64,000 bases of DNA from Onchocerca volvulus. Lineage: Eukaryota > Nematoda > Chromadorea > Rhabditida > Onchocercidae. The DNA lies in NCBI GenBank assembly GCA_000499405.2, contig HG738140.1, positions 1,507,024 to 1,571,023 of the forward strand, read 5' to 3'. Numbering within the stretch: position 1 is the stretch's first letter; each line of letters starts with the position of its first letter. A program made the translations under genes and the position numbers. A model generated the notes under the pieces. It was not told the origin of the DNA. It did not search any database and saw nothing but the letters and a program-made list of their open reading frames with translations. Below are positions 1 through 13,200 of this stretch, one piece after another.

Positions 1-657
1 GTACTTTTTTTTTCCTTTAAATTTCAAAAAAAAAAAAAAAGTGGCAAGTGCAGATAATTTGCAAAAGCCATTATCATATAACAAGCAAATTTGATTTTTT
101 TTTTTTTTTTGAAATTTTGCAACAATGTAAAAAGATGAAAAAAGAAAAATTTCTTTTTTAACTCATTATTTTTTTGATAGAAAGATAAATCAATGGAATT
201 TTTTAGCTAAAATTTAGATGAAAATTTCATTCCTTTTATAAGTAAAAAAAAAAAAAAAAGAGATTTCTTTCGAGCAAAATTTCCAAAATGGAAAAAAAAA
301 TAAATATCATAGTGAAAGATCAAAATTAAAAAAAAAAAAGTATTAAATCACAATAGTTCATAATTATGATAACATCAATTTAAAAAAATTGATGAACAAA
401 AATAAGCTCATTAAGTGTTAAACTTTTTTTTTAAGGACAAAATATATCAAATGATGAAATAATTCCAGAAAATAACAATTAAAATTAACTGGTTTCTGAT
501 AATGATATGATAGATTGTGATATGCTTGTGATAGAAAATATTATCAAAAATAAATGATCCTCAAAAATGGATCATTCGGCGAATTTCTTTTTTTTTTCTT
601 TTTCATATCATTAGTGACAAGTGATATATTTCGTATTAATTCAAAAATCATTTTTCC

Positions 658-660
<3 letters not shown>

Positions 661-698
<38 letters not shown>
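661..698. repeat. poly-T homopolymer tract
   Basis: An uninterrupted T run of about 38 nt. It creates the Lys-rich spurious minus-strand frames around it. It is typical of the simple-sequence background of this window. Confidence 0.9.
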
Positions 699-699
<1 letters not shown>

Positions 700-2071
700 A
701 AATAATGAGAAATAAGACATGGAAAATCCGATTTTCCATCGGATAATAAGCAAACAGATAGGGTATTTTTAATAGAGAAATATGAATCCAAAGATAGAAG
801 AAATTGATACAAAATGTAGCATTTATCATTTGCGTGTTATATGTCACACAAATCGAGTTTCTCTCATTATTTCCTCTTTCATTTGCCTTTCAAAATTAAA
901 TTTTAAATCTACAAAATTCCAACTTAAAATATTTTTTTTTTTTTTGATAAATTTAGAGGAATTTTATTGAAAGAAATTCGTCGACAGATAACAAGGCAAG
1001 TCTAAAACAAAAGCTAATTAATATTTGGATAGTAATTCATGATACCTAGTAATTTCAAATTAAATAACTTTGATCTTTTAACAAATCAATAATAGAAAAT
1101 GATGTGCCAATGAAATCAATAATTTGGAAATCTAATTGTAAAATTAAGCAGGTATGTGGTACTAATAATTATTAAATCATACTAATTAGATATTCAATTT
1201 CTGTATTAGACATAAAGCTGCCCATAAAAACGGTTAAACTTAAAAAATGCTCAAATAAACGGGATAAAATTACTTAAATGGACAGTGCTTAGATGCTTAG
1301 GCTTAAAATTTTTGAAACAAATAAGTGTGGACACTTTTCTAAAACTATAATTAATCTTTAATTAAAAAAAAAATCTTTCACAAAAAATACCTTTGATCTT
1401 CAGAGATTTCTACCAAAATTTTTAATTCGACTTAGAAAAAAAAGTTAGCATTACTAGAAAATGATGATGAACTTTCATCTTTCTTTGTCTCCTGCAAATT
1501 TCAAAATACTTTTGTCTAAAGATTTCAAAATATTCTTTGACAAATTTCAAGAAATTAACAATATATATTTGTCCTTGAGAGAGAATAAATATAAAATTAC
1601 AAACAGATAATAATAAAAATTGATACTATTGGACATAAAAATATATATTTGTCACACATCTCTCTAAAATGATTCAAAAATTCCTCCTTTTCATCAAAAT
1701 AAATTTTTTTCAATCATCGATAATTTCGATTTCCTAGCATCAAAATATTATATTATCTGTTTGTGATCATTTGAAAACAAAAAACAAAAGAGAAGGAAGA
1801 AGCGAAGAAAGAAGAAACTTTTTGAATTAAAATGAAACAAAAAATTGGAAACAAATGCAAAGCATTTAAGAGATAAGCTCATTTATCAAAAAACGAAACC
1901 AATCAAAACACATAAATAATAAATACGATGCTATTGCGAAGAATAAGTTTTAGTTTTATTTAAAATTTTATTAGCAAAAAATTATTTTTCCAATTTTTTT
2001 TTCATACCTTCAATTTTTTACACCATCGTCTTTTTTTTTTTTTCATCTTCTATACTCTTCTTATCCTCTTT

Positions 2072-2072
<1 letters not shown>

Positions 2073-2143
<71 letters not shown>
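2073..2143. repeat. poly-T / poly-A head-to-head tract
   Basis: A T run of roughly 38 nt is followed, after a short AATT-containing spacer, by an A run of about 27 nt. Together they form a perfect self-complementary arm pair able to fold into a long A:T hairpin. Confidence 0.85.
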
Positions 2144-4961
2144 CGAGATTTTTGATAATAACCTTAATTTCTCCGTAATCTACCAAAATTCCTCTTTCAT
2201 TTACATATTTCATTCTTTTATTTTCACTAGATGTATTTATCTTCTAATTAAATATATTCGACATTAAATTAAATATGGGCTCAAAATGAAAAGTATCAAA
2301 CATCAGCTAATACTTTAAATCCAATTTTTGTTTATTTGTATACCTAATTACTGGAAAAATTTCATACAACCAAATACATATAATAAAAGAAAAGATAATG
2401 TAAATTTTAGACAGATAATGCAGATTTTTTTTTTTGAGATTTCATATGAAACTTATAATCATTTTTAGATTTAAAAATTGTCGCAAATAAACTTTAAAAT
2501 CAGCTTATTGCGAATAGGTCTATTAGGTTTTTTTGTTTTCCTAGCAACTTTAGAATATGTCATTGTGAATTAATTATTTTTGGACTCAATTTTTGTCCTT
2601 CTCATCAATAAATGATTAAATTAAGGAGTTGCAAACAGTTAAACTTGTCTATTCAAGTTTATTTTATAAGTCCATCGCATTTACTGAAGTAGGAAAAAGT
2701 AATGAAGGCTAAGATAAAAATTATGATCATATTTAATATCGAAAGATACTTTTTGATTATTTTCATACCTTATTTTCACCTCACATATACGTCAAAGTTC
2801 TCATCAACGTGTTATCATAGATGTCATTGTTATCATTAGGAATAATCAGTTTTATCATCAAGAACGACCAAATATCGCTTATTTTATCTGATAATTTTGA
2901 TCCAAAAATGATTATGAAATTAGTTGCTAAATGTAAGCAAATGTATACAAATATGCAGAAAATATAATCCATTTGAGGTGAAAAAATTTTTCCGTCAAGA
3001 TTGATTTTTAGATCCTCGATGAACATTGTTAATTTTTTAATTCCATTAGATTTTAGAATTTAAGCTAAAATTTATAGGTAACAAATTTCATTAAAAATGA
3101 AGAGAATAATGAAATTTGTAAAATGAGTGCAAAAAATGATTCAAAAGCAATTAATTTTATTAAATATTCTGCAGTAATATAGAAAAAACAAAACCTTTGC
3201 ATAGCATTAAATTCTTCTGTTGTTATCAAAATTAATCTACAAATATTATCTATCAATTTTTTATTCATTAAATAATAATGTTACTTTCGCATGTTTAAAG
3301 ATTATGAACTCTGACTGAACAAAATTTTAGTTAAAATCAAATTAATTGAAGGGCATTTTAGTTAAAATTAAGTTATCATAAGTTAATTTAGTGTTGATGA
3401 AAAGGTTTTATTTTTTCTACATTATCGTATTTTTGAAACATTTCATGCATAAAATAAAAGCATTAGAATTTTCTTCGAACTAATTTTGCAGGTTTTGCGA
3501 TTTTCATCGTTTTTAATGAAGTTTATTTCCTTCCAAATTTTATTCATGTCCTAAAATTTAATAAAATCAAGAAACTAGCACATTTCCATCGAGAATCTAA
3601 AAGCCATTCTTGATTAACAGTTTAATAGCAATATATTGCTAACTTGATAATATTTTAAACTAACTTAAACTTAAATGAATTAAAATCGATTAATGAAACA
3701 AATTGCAAATTCATTGTATCGCTTTTTTATAATTTTTAATTTTAGCCGTAATCTCTGAAAAAAAAAGCTGAGTCATTTTTTACTTAAATAATTGTTATTT
3801 TATGCTGAAATATGTTAAATAATATGATAAATATGAATTCATATTTATAATAGATAAATGATATGTGTGAAAATTTTGATATTTCAATATGAAAAATCAT
3901 TTTTTAAATACATTATTTGTAAGGGGGAGTAAAGTTGATCGTCATAAATTCATTCTGTTGCTAAATATTATTAGTAGAAACTGTTAACTAATATGAAATA
4001 TGAATTTCTATATTTCAAAGTTATTTATGGCATAAATTTGGCAAATTATTCGAGAATAAATTAGTTCAAATGATTTTTGTTGTTTGGATTTTATTTTTAA
4101 ATTAAAGCTGAAATCAAAATTTGCAATAAAAATTCATGTTCGAAGAAAAGAAAAAAAAAAAAAAAAAACGAAATTGATATGAAAATTCCAAAAAATTCTA
4201 TAAATTAAAAATAGACAACAAAAAAAAAAAAAAAAAAAAAAAAGGAAAAGATAGATAATTATAACTACTAATTTAAATTTAAAACTTGAAAGTATTAATA
4301 GGAATTAATCTTTGAATTCTTCAACATCCACATTTTAATTATAATTATACCATACAAATCAGCGTGTAAAAGTAGGGCAAACAAGCAAAATGTATTATAA
4401 TTATATATATTCTAATCTGTGATATATAGAATTAAATGTTGTTATCATCACCAAAGTACGTCTAATTCTTCAAACGTATTCAAACGTTTCTCTATTAAAT
4501 TCAAATTTTTGCTAATTTTTATTACGTTGTAAAAAAAAAAGTTATTGTTAAGGGACTAATTAACTTAGTCCCCTCATTACTTCCTCATCATTATATTGTT
4601 TTTTGATCGAAGTATGCCTGAGATTTATAATGAGAATTAACTTATTCAAACTAATCAATTTTTTTTTTTTTTTTTTTTTAAATAAAAATCGAATTGTTTT
4701 TAGTGAAGTAAAACTAAAATATGCAAAAGGAAGTAGAATGAACGAAAATAAAATTGCATCATTTATCATTCTGAAGGTTTCATGTGAAATTGAATCTGAC
4801 TTGAGATGACAATTTCTAATAAATCATTTAATTTCTCATTTAGAATTTTTCACGTAAAAGTTTAATCGCACGTGAAATGACAATTACTAACAAATCATTT
4901 AACAAATATTAAATATGCTGTATAAAGAAAGCGATGAATTGAAATGAAAAATTTAACTTAC

Positions 4962-5370
4962 ATCGTTTAATGTTAATAGCTTTACTACCAATCGGTTTCA
5001 CACAACCGTTACACAATTTGATGATTGCATCCACTAATCTGGTACCACAAATTCGACCTGAACTTCGCTTCGTTGGCATTTTCATTACTTCATCCATAAC
5101 ATTTCGACCGCTCAACGATAATGGTACACGATTGATATCGAATGATTCATTATCAGCAATCATTTCTTGTATCTGCTCCTCCGAAATATTACCACTTCTT
5201 TGATCATCCGATTGATCGGGCACAGAAGCGCTCCTCATTTTAAGATTTTTATTGGTTAAATCTCCAAAATCCATATCCAAGTAATTTTCTATGTTAGCAT
5301 TTATTAGTTTAGCATTCAGGCTAATGATAAGAAATAGGGCCATAGTGATGTTTGGTTTGAACCATATCAT
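4962..5370 (-). CDS. insulin-like peptide, first coding exon (signal, pro-region, B chain)
   Basis: Predicted secreted insulin-superfamily ligand of the insulin/IGF (DAF-2) pathway. The 136 codons start with a hydrophobic signal sequence (about residues 1-25), then an acidic pro-region, then a dibasic Lys-Arg at 101-102. Next comes a B-chain-like segment with CGTRLVDAIIKLC at 108-120, giving the Cys-Gly and C-x11-C spacing of insulin B chains. An additional Cys at 123 resembles nematode ligands with a fourth disulphide. The exon ends after another Lys-Arg (135-136) at a consensus GTAAGT donor (GT at 4960-4961) with one extra base, so the A chain must lie in a later exon at lower coordinates. 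I could not find that exon down to position 1. The start is the first Met of the frame. It is either a complete gene with a distant last exon or a decayed or unusual member. Confidence 0.75.
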
Positions 5371-5819
5371 GTTTGTTTTTCTCGAAAGTCTTAATTAATG
5401 AATTCAAAAATAGGGAAAACTTCTTTAATAATAATAGTTCGTATTTCGAAGTAATAAATTGTATCCGAAAATAATTTTATCAGATACTTGTCTTATTGTT
5501 GTCTTATTATTGGTGATGGGATTTCTTGACAGAAAAATTCCGCTTTCGGGAAGGATATGAAAGATAATTAATTCCAAACTTGCAATTAGCAATTATAATT
5601 TCCACACGTATAATTTGTAGGTTTCTGACGATAAAGGAACTTGTAATTATTGAGTGATGGATCGGTAGGAAATATTTTTTTGGGATAATGTCCTATCTAG
5701 ACAGATATTTGAATATTCAAGATAGCTAATTTTTAGAAGTATTTTCCGAACGAATACCGAACAACAGATTATAACAAATCACGAAAACTGAGCTTTCGAA
5801 GAATTAGCCAAACCTCTTA

Positions 5820-5841
5820 TTTCGTACCTTTAAGTACGAAA
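5820..5841. promoter_or_regulatory. perfect 8-bp inverted repeat upstream of the insulin-like gene
   Basis: TTTCGTAC, a 6-nt spacer, then GTACGAAA. It lies about 450 bp upstream of the insulin-like start codon (minus strand), inside a stretch (5800-6010) that is visibly less AT-rich than its surroundings. Palindromic spacing suits a dimeric DNA-binding protein. That role is inference; the palindrome itself is directly visible. Confidence 0.4.
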
Positions 5842-7144
5842 GTGTCCGATGGATGGTACGACCAGAAATACACCTCAAATAGATGCAAAAATGGGCGGCC
5901 CAAGAATGGAGTCCATCCTCCTTCATTCTTAAAATCCCTCCTTCTTAGAATCAAGGTTGTGAAGGATAAGGTTTTTAATCGCACATTGTTGCAAATGCCG
6001 GGGGAATAAAAGGCATGATTGGTGAATTGCTGTCGTTAGCAATGAGATCGAACCAAAAAAGCTAAAGAATTAAAAAAAAAAAAAAAAGATTGAAAAAAAA
6101 TGAGAAAAAATTTCACCTTCGCAAATTAATCTAAATAAGCAGAAAACTTTTTGATATGATTGTTAAATACTGGTGATGATGATGTGATATGAATGAACTT
6201 TGATTCTTGACAAGAATTTGAATAAGACGAAGTTAAAGGTGATGTAATTTGATAGATAGATTTATCCATTTTCATCGAATTTGTTAATCTCTTCCGAAGC
6301 TATTTAACACTTTTCAAATCTACCTAAAATGATGAGACATATAAAGGCCTAAAATCAAAAAAAAAAAAAAAAAGCTACTAGTCAGTGAAATATTCGCATT
6401 TTGTTTAGCCATAAAGTTCAGCTTTCTTTATTTAGATAATTATCCAAAAAATTTATTTATGCGGAAATGAGTACTAAGTAAACAAAAGTAGAATTTTATG
6501 TTCGAAAAAATCTGATATTTTAAGAAGCTTCTCAATGTTAACCCTTTAGTTTCTTTCTTGTTTTCATATAAACTCATTTTTTTTTTCAAGCAAGAAAGTT
6601 TTTTGCGAAATCTTGCGAATAATAGTAATTACAATGAACTTATTATTCAACTTTTAGTAAAAGACAAACTAGTAGTAAATAGATTGAAAGTGCAATGCAC
6701 CAGGCTTATTCATATTTGCAGCTGTGTCTTCTTAACGTGCTTTGAGATCCATCAATTTTGATAATCTCAATCAGTCTTTTTTTTTCTTCTATTTCTTATT
6801 TAATTTTAATCATCAAATAGTCAAGAGTGAAAAGACCAACTTATCTGAGAACAATTATGATTTCTTTATTTTCACATCTGATGAAATTGATTATATGTAG
6901 GCTGAAGGAAAAATAAACATGTTTGCATAATTATTAATCGTTCGTTTCTAAAAATGTACAGATAAAACCGAAGACTGTTGGTTATCAGTTAATTCAATAT
7001 TATCATAAAGTTAATTAATAGAATTGAGATTGATTGGGAATTCGAAAGTTCGGTTGCACTTTAGACAAAAATTTAAATTTCAAAGACTTCTAACAGTTTT
7101 CTTTTTATTAGAACTAGCATAGATGTAACAAACTTCATAAAAGA

Positions 7145-7265
7145 AACATCATTATCCAATCAATAATAATAAAAATAATAGTAACGACACTAGTATTGGT
7201 ATTGGTAATGATAATAATGGTGATAATAACGATAACAAACTCAATAGTAATGATAATAATATCTA
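7145..7265. repeat. imperfect AAT/GAT trinucleotide tract
   Basis: Runs of AATAATAAT interrupted by GATAATAAT and TATTGGTAT variants. This is a degenerate microsatellite with no coding frame worth keeping. Confidence 0.7.
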
Positions 7266-10200
7266 TTATCTACTGCAAAAAAATTGCTGGAAGATTAATT
7301 TCATTAAAACAGTAAACATCCTTATTTCATCTTTTTCATTTTTGCTCTTTCAACTTTAACAATTCATTTTTTTTCTTAATTCGACAATGGGCATCGTTTA
7401 GTTTTTATTGTGACCTATTTGGCTTTTAACAAAATGATTTGTAGAGTTCTAACAGCTTTTCAGATTATAAACGATGATTTTATCTTAATTAGAGAGCTTT
7501 TCAAGTTTTAAATGACTCAAATGACGTTATCTCAGACAGAGCGGATTTTCAGATTATGATTGATTCGATGACATTATCTTCGATAGCAGTACTGAACTAC
7601 ATTTTGAATTCAATTAGAAAATGAATCAGATCGAGACCTGAAATAAAATAGGCTGAAATTATAGACAATATTTGTTGCATATATGCATATACTCCTTTCT
7701 AGTTTGTTTAAGATTAAAATGGTAGCAGATCACAGCCAACAAGAAATATTATCATTGCTGAAAACTTTTTCGAATATTTAGCGAAAACTAATTTCATTAT
7801 TGATATAAGAAATAACTTAAATGAGAGAGGAAGAAAACTGAATTTGATAGGAAAATGAAAATTGAAAATATATTTGTCATTTTTTTCTTAAATTTTATCA
7901 ATTTCTATATTAACAGGAAAAAAAGCGAAATTCGAAATGCCACAGCATGATGTTTGATAGACTGTTTACGAAATATTTCCGAAATTTCAATCAATAGCTG
8001 TGGCAGATTCATTTGGTTACACCACTTTTTTAAGGTCAAACGCGTGGATGGAATTGAAAATTTTTAAAACTAATTGTGTTAGTTTATAAGAATTAATTAC
8101 AAAATATCAAATTGCTATCATTCTAGTTGGTTATGATGATTCGTGCATTTATGCCATTAAGATCTTTGGATTCTGTAGAATGACGAATTCTTCAGTCATG
8201 ACGTGATAAATTTCAGTAAGCAATACATACTGCTAACCATTCGAGCTACACTTTTTCTCTCAGAATGATTGCGAATATTTTTGAACTTTGAAATTTTAAC
8301 TCTCCTAATTTCGAATTGCTAAAAATGAAAAATAGCATCATCTATGTCAACTTGCAGCGTCTAAATCATAAAAACCTAAATGCCAAAAATATTCTCTTCA
8401 AAAATGTTGTATTTCTATGGGTAACAAATGGAAAGCAAAAGGAAAGGAAATTTAATATTAATTAATTAACATAATTTCAAATTTACAAAGAAAAGAATTG
8501 CATCATGAAACTTTGATATGATGAAAGAGTTGAAATTCGAAATGAATAACTAAAATAGTAAAAAAAAAGAAAATCGTGATTTCATTGATTTTTCTTTCCT
8601 TGACATAATATTAGAAATTCATGTGTACTACTTATACTTTTTGTTATCAATATGAAGATGATAAGAAAGAATTCACTAATTATCAAAATATTTTGATATC
8701 GAAGTCTTTAGAATATTCCAAGGCGAATCTATATTTGGCTTTCCGTATCTTATGCCATCTTCCATCTTCATGGAATCTAATCACCAATCACTTCTGTTTA
8801 TTTCGTTTAAGCATTCGGTAATTTTACGATTTTTTGTAGAATAAGTAAGGAATTTTAACTTTTTCTAGAAAAACTTCCTGCTAAATAAATATTTTCACGA
8901 AATTCTTTATTTAATCATATTTTTTAAGTTTTTATTCATTATTGAAGATGGATTTCAAGTGATCGTTACTTGTTTCCCATAAGGCATTATTGAGTGAATG
9001 TTTTTGAATTATCAAATAAATATTTTTTAATTGTTTCATTTTAATATTTTGCTTTGCACTAGATAATAAATTGTAGTTAAAGAAAATAACCCTGGCTTTT
9101 ATTTATCCTTTTTTTTAATTCGATTATTTATTATAATTTATATCAGAAATAGTCGATCTTAAATTTATAATAAACTTTATTTTTTTAATATCTCCTTTAA
9201 AAAAATAAAAACTATTGTTCGCAAAAATTCAAATGTAAAAATTTGAAAACTATTACGAGAGGGGAAAATGAATAAAAAGAAATGATGAAAGTAAGCAATT
9301 AAAACTTTTTCAATATTTCATTTTTTAGAAATAGATGCAGTTATATTCAATCCCACACAGAATAAATCAAACATTTCTTATTTTGATCATGAAAAAAATT
9401 TTGAAAAACTTTTCTATTCAAAAAAAATCTGTGTGTGGAAAAAGAAAGAGAGAGAGTAGGAAAGTAAGTAAATTATGAATAATTCTTATGTATTGATGAT
9501 AATAAATTATAATTTAACTAGTAGAATTTAAAATTTAGTTCCTTTCACTTCTTGTTTTGAAAAGATGGAAAAATGAAACAAATACTGCAACGAAAAGAAG
9601 GTAAAAAAATGGCAAAGTAAAAGGAAGCAAGCAAAATAAGCATTTATTCGGTATGGAAATTTCAAAGTCAATTTCGAAAAATTTTATTATTCAAATAAAT
9701 TACCTATAATCTTCCGGTTTATTTGAAGAAATAGCTTATAGCATCAATTGATAGAAAAATAAGGTTGATTTTTTTATTATTTTTTTTTTAGCAAATTACA
9801 AAATAAAGAATCAGAAGATTAGTTTCAATACGCAAAATATTTCTTGATTAAAGATCAATAATTGAATCAGAATTTAAATTATCTATATCACTTTCAAATC
9901 TTTGGATATTTTTCATTTAAGAATGATTAAAAAAATCTTTTTGTGGGCAAAAAATATCTCCGAATAATTTAATTTAACCTAAAACATGGATGAATGGAAA
10001 CAGCATGGCTTGCTGATATATTGATAAATGATAATTACGACAAAACTACAAAGATTCCTGAAGTGATTTATATGAGTGTTATAAAGAGAATTAATAATTT
10101 TTCAAGATATTGCTTGCTTATTTCTTTGATTATCAAATGAATTATTTATTATCTTTCGACTTATGCAAAGAATATTTTTCAACAGAAACTTCTGGAAGAT

Positions 10201-11328
10201 AAAGCAGGTAATTTTTTTGATACCAAAGTTTTTTTGCTTTTCAAATTCCATTTATTTTCTTCCAAATTCCATAATATAACGAAATCAAAAGTTTAACTTC
10301 CAAACTAATTTTTTTATTGTCCCTATAATATTTTACTTTTTATTAGAAGAATTTTAGCACAAAAGAATTTTTGCATAATAAACGTTGCACAATTCATGCT
10401 GCACGAAGTTTCTATTATTTAATGCTTGCAATTTGCTATTTTTGAACATTTAATTTGCTGTCACAAATTCAAATTTGAAATGAGAACAATACCTCATTTC
10501 ATATAACTTTGCTCTAAACAATCTCTGCTAATGTTCATTTTCAAATTAAAGTATATAGTCAGAAGTTTTTTTCATGATGAAAAAGTGATGAAAAAGTTTT
10601 TGTATTTTTGGAATGTCCAAAAATAAATTTAATTTTAGAGATTTAGGAGTTTTTTCAAACAATTTTCCAGATTTAAGATTTCTCCCATTGAAATAAATGG
10701 CTTTAAAATTAGAAAATTTTAGTAAATTTCAGAGAGAAAGAGCATTTTTTTTTTCTTTTTTGAAACACATTTAAGCTTTTAAATTTTGAAGCTTTATTGA
10801 AAAATTACTTTTGCAAATTTTGCAATTCTATTATATGGTTTTCATTCCATTAAAATACACTTTAATTATTCTTATTTTATGCAAAGAATAAATGGATGAT
10901 GTAATTAATGTCATCAATGACGCAAGTGATGTAATGGAATTTTTCAAATATTAGTCTTAAAATTGTGATACAGTTAAATGAAACATTTTACAATATTTTA
11001 ATTGAATTTATCGTATGAAAAGATCATGAAAAAACCATGTTCAAAATTATATTTTCTTGCATAAAAAATTCAGATTCTTCGCATTTTCCATGAAGCGAAA
11101 CACACGTGTAAATGCACGTATATGCGTACAATCAGAAACATTCACGTTAATATATCGCTTTCTTAATTACTTATAAAATATTCAATACGATGTCAAGAAG
11201 ATTTACATTGTTACAACTATTTTTTAAATAATATTTAAATGATATTAACAGTGATAAATTACATTTAATCCTGCGACTTTCAGCAGAGTTTCAAGTTGCT
11301 GAACTGATATTATTTGGATGCCAGCAAT

Positions 11329-11410
11329 GCAAAATTTTGGATCATAACTATTCTTGAAATTCAGACACTTGCAAACTTTGGATCACAACTATTCCTGAAA
11401 TTCAGAACTT
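11329..11410. repeat. two-copy direct repeat, about 41 bp
   Basis: The segment 11329-11370 is repeated immediately at 11371-11410 with a few substitutions. Both copies share the core TTGGATCA, then CAACTATTC or TAACTATTC, then TGAAATTCAGA. It is a local tandem duplication in non-coding sequence. Confidence 0.85.
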
Positions 11411-11618
11411 TAAATTAGCCAGGTCATAGCGTGACACCGAAATTTATGAAAAATATACTGGTAAACAAAAATATAATAGATTCTGGAAATAAAAAAAAAG
11501 GTTAAATTGATAAATTAAACTTAAGAAACTTTTCATGAAAAATTTGCTTACATGTCGTTTGATAATCATGTGCCCAATTTATAATAGGGAAAAATTAGTT
11601 TCAGAAAAACAAATTAAT

Positions 11619-11666
11619 AAACTCACATAGAATAAAATTTTTATTAATTTTATTCTATGTGAGTTT
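11619..11666. repeat. perfect 21-bp hairpin with 6-nt loop
   Basis: Left arm 11619-11639 and right arm 11646-11666 are exact reverse complements (core ACTCACATAGAATAAAA) around the loop TTTATT. The right arm runs into a T tract. No coding context. It could be a terminal-repeat remnant, a small structured RNA, or a recent inverted duplication. Confidence 0.9.
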
Positions 11667-12739
11667 TTTTTTTTTTTTTAGTTCAAACTCTAATTCCATC
11701 ATTTTTCATTTTAATAAATTGTAATGCTATCATTTTTTTTTTTTATTTTAGCAAATTCTTATTTCATCATTTTTGTAATTTTGATAAATGGTATTATTAG
11801 CAACGTAAAATGAATCGAAGAGACCAAATAGTTTTATTTACAACGAGGATGATTGTAGAAAATGGGAAATTTTTGTTTCTCAGAGAAATTTGAAATAAAT
11901 ATAATTTGGTAACATTTCAAATTATTGGAAAAAAAAAATCACTTATTTAAACTATCTTGTGCTTCAAAAAAAGAAAAAATTATTGCTGAAATATCTCTCG
12001 AATCTCTCGTATTCCTTGAAATCAGGTAAGAAAGCTCGGGAATATTTTATTTTTATAACATTTCACTGAGTCATGTGGTATTTACATATTTACATGAATA
12101 TCTTCGAAAATACCTTTGAAAAATAATTAATATTTCGTGATATGATCTATAATAAAAAGATGTAAATAAGGTGATGATTAAAATTTCTTTTTCTTTTCTT
12201 TTTTTTTTGAGAAAACACTAAACTTCTGAAATGTTTAATTTTTTAAAATAGTCAAAAAAAAAATACCTATTATTATAACATTATTATATTTTTCAAGTTG
12301 CAGATTCCTTATATTTTGATAAAAGCATAGCATATATGCCTAACACTTTGCAAAATTTTCTACATTTCATTAATTCTACCTTAGCAACTAAGAATTTTAT
12401 TTTATTTTTCTTTAAAATTTTCAAAAATTTGATTTTAAGGATTTATTTTAGATTCTTTGTGTGTTAAAAAAAAAAAAAAAAAACCAGAAAATATTATGAA
12501 GTATTGATGTGTTTTTCGCTTGTTGAATTTGCAAAAATATTGATAATATCAAATACGCTTATTTCAATTTAATCAACTGACTAAAGAAACAGATTTTTTA
12601 TCAATCAGTAAATTTTTAAAGTCGTACAGAAAATATGCATAGAAATAATAGGGCAAATAGTTTGATTATATGTATATGTATATGCATATACATTCAATAA
12701 AATGTAAAATAATTCAAAATTTTGGATTTACAGGCATTT

Positions 12740-13200
12740 TCATTGGTTGCCTGAATGTGAAATTATTAAAAATTTGATCATTTATTAAATTGCACGTCCG
12801 AAATGATTCTGACGTGCAAATCGATCGTCTCAATTTGGTATAGGGACCAAAGACTAATCGAGCGATCCAATAATTGGTTCCTTCTGAAGTTTTCATCAGG
12901 AGAGCTGGAGTACGTAATGAAGCTGTTATATTCGGAAAAGCGAATGATTAGAGGAATTGTGGGACGAAACGTCTTCAACCTCTTTTCAAACTTTCAATGA
13001 GTATGACGTCTCGTTTGCGTGAATGAGACGTAGACATTGAACGTGTAATCACGTGGGCTATTTCTGATAAGCGGAAATGACGCGCTGTGAGATGAATCAA
13101 GCGTTGAGTTGAAGTATAAGTCTTTTGCTCAAACGTCATCCATTATCAGAGCTAGTTGATTCAGAACAGTATTTAATTCGCATGATTATGATAATACAAA
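12740..13200. other. GC-richer island with short inverted repeats
   Basis: This stretch is clearly less AT-rich than its flanks and carries two perfect short inverted repeats. TTGCACGTC (12790-12798) pairs with GACGTGCAA (12811-12819). ACGTCTC (13006-13012) pairs with GAGACGT (13025-13031). Both share an ACGTC core. Overlapping open frames on both strands (about 12714-13000) match nothing I recognise and have no start or splice support. It may be a regulatory element, a structured RNA or an old mobile-element fragment. Confidence 0.35.

Larger units (their letters stand above)
1..4900. other. gene-less AT-rich stretch
   Basis: I see no supportable gene here. The only open frames are short, AT-rich and driven by homopolymers. 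The main structure is long poly-T and poly-A tracts (for example about 661-698 and 2073-2143). I scanned the minus strand of this stretch for an insulin A-chain exon (adjacent Cys pair with correctly spaced later Cys) to match the B-chain exon at 4962-5370 and did not find one. Confidence 0.6.

Noticed and set aside
3065..3268. Minus-strand frame with two Cys and TTEEFNAMQRFC, considered as the missing insulin A chain
   Set aside because: It has no adjacent Cys pair, the Cys spacing is wrong, and available acceptors create an immediate stop when joined to the B-chain exon.
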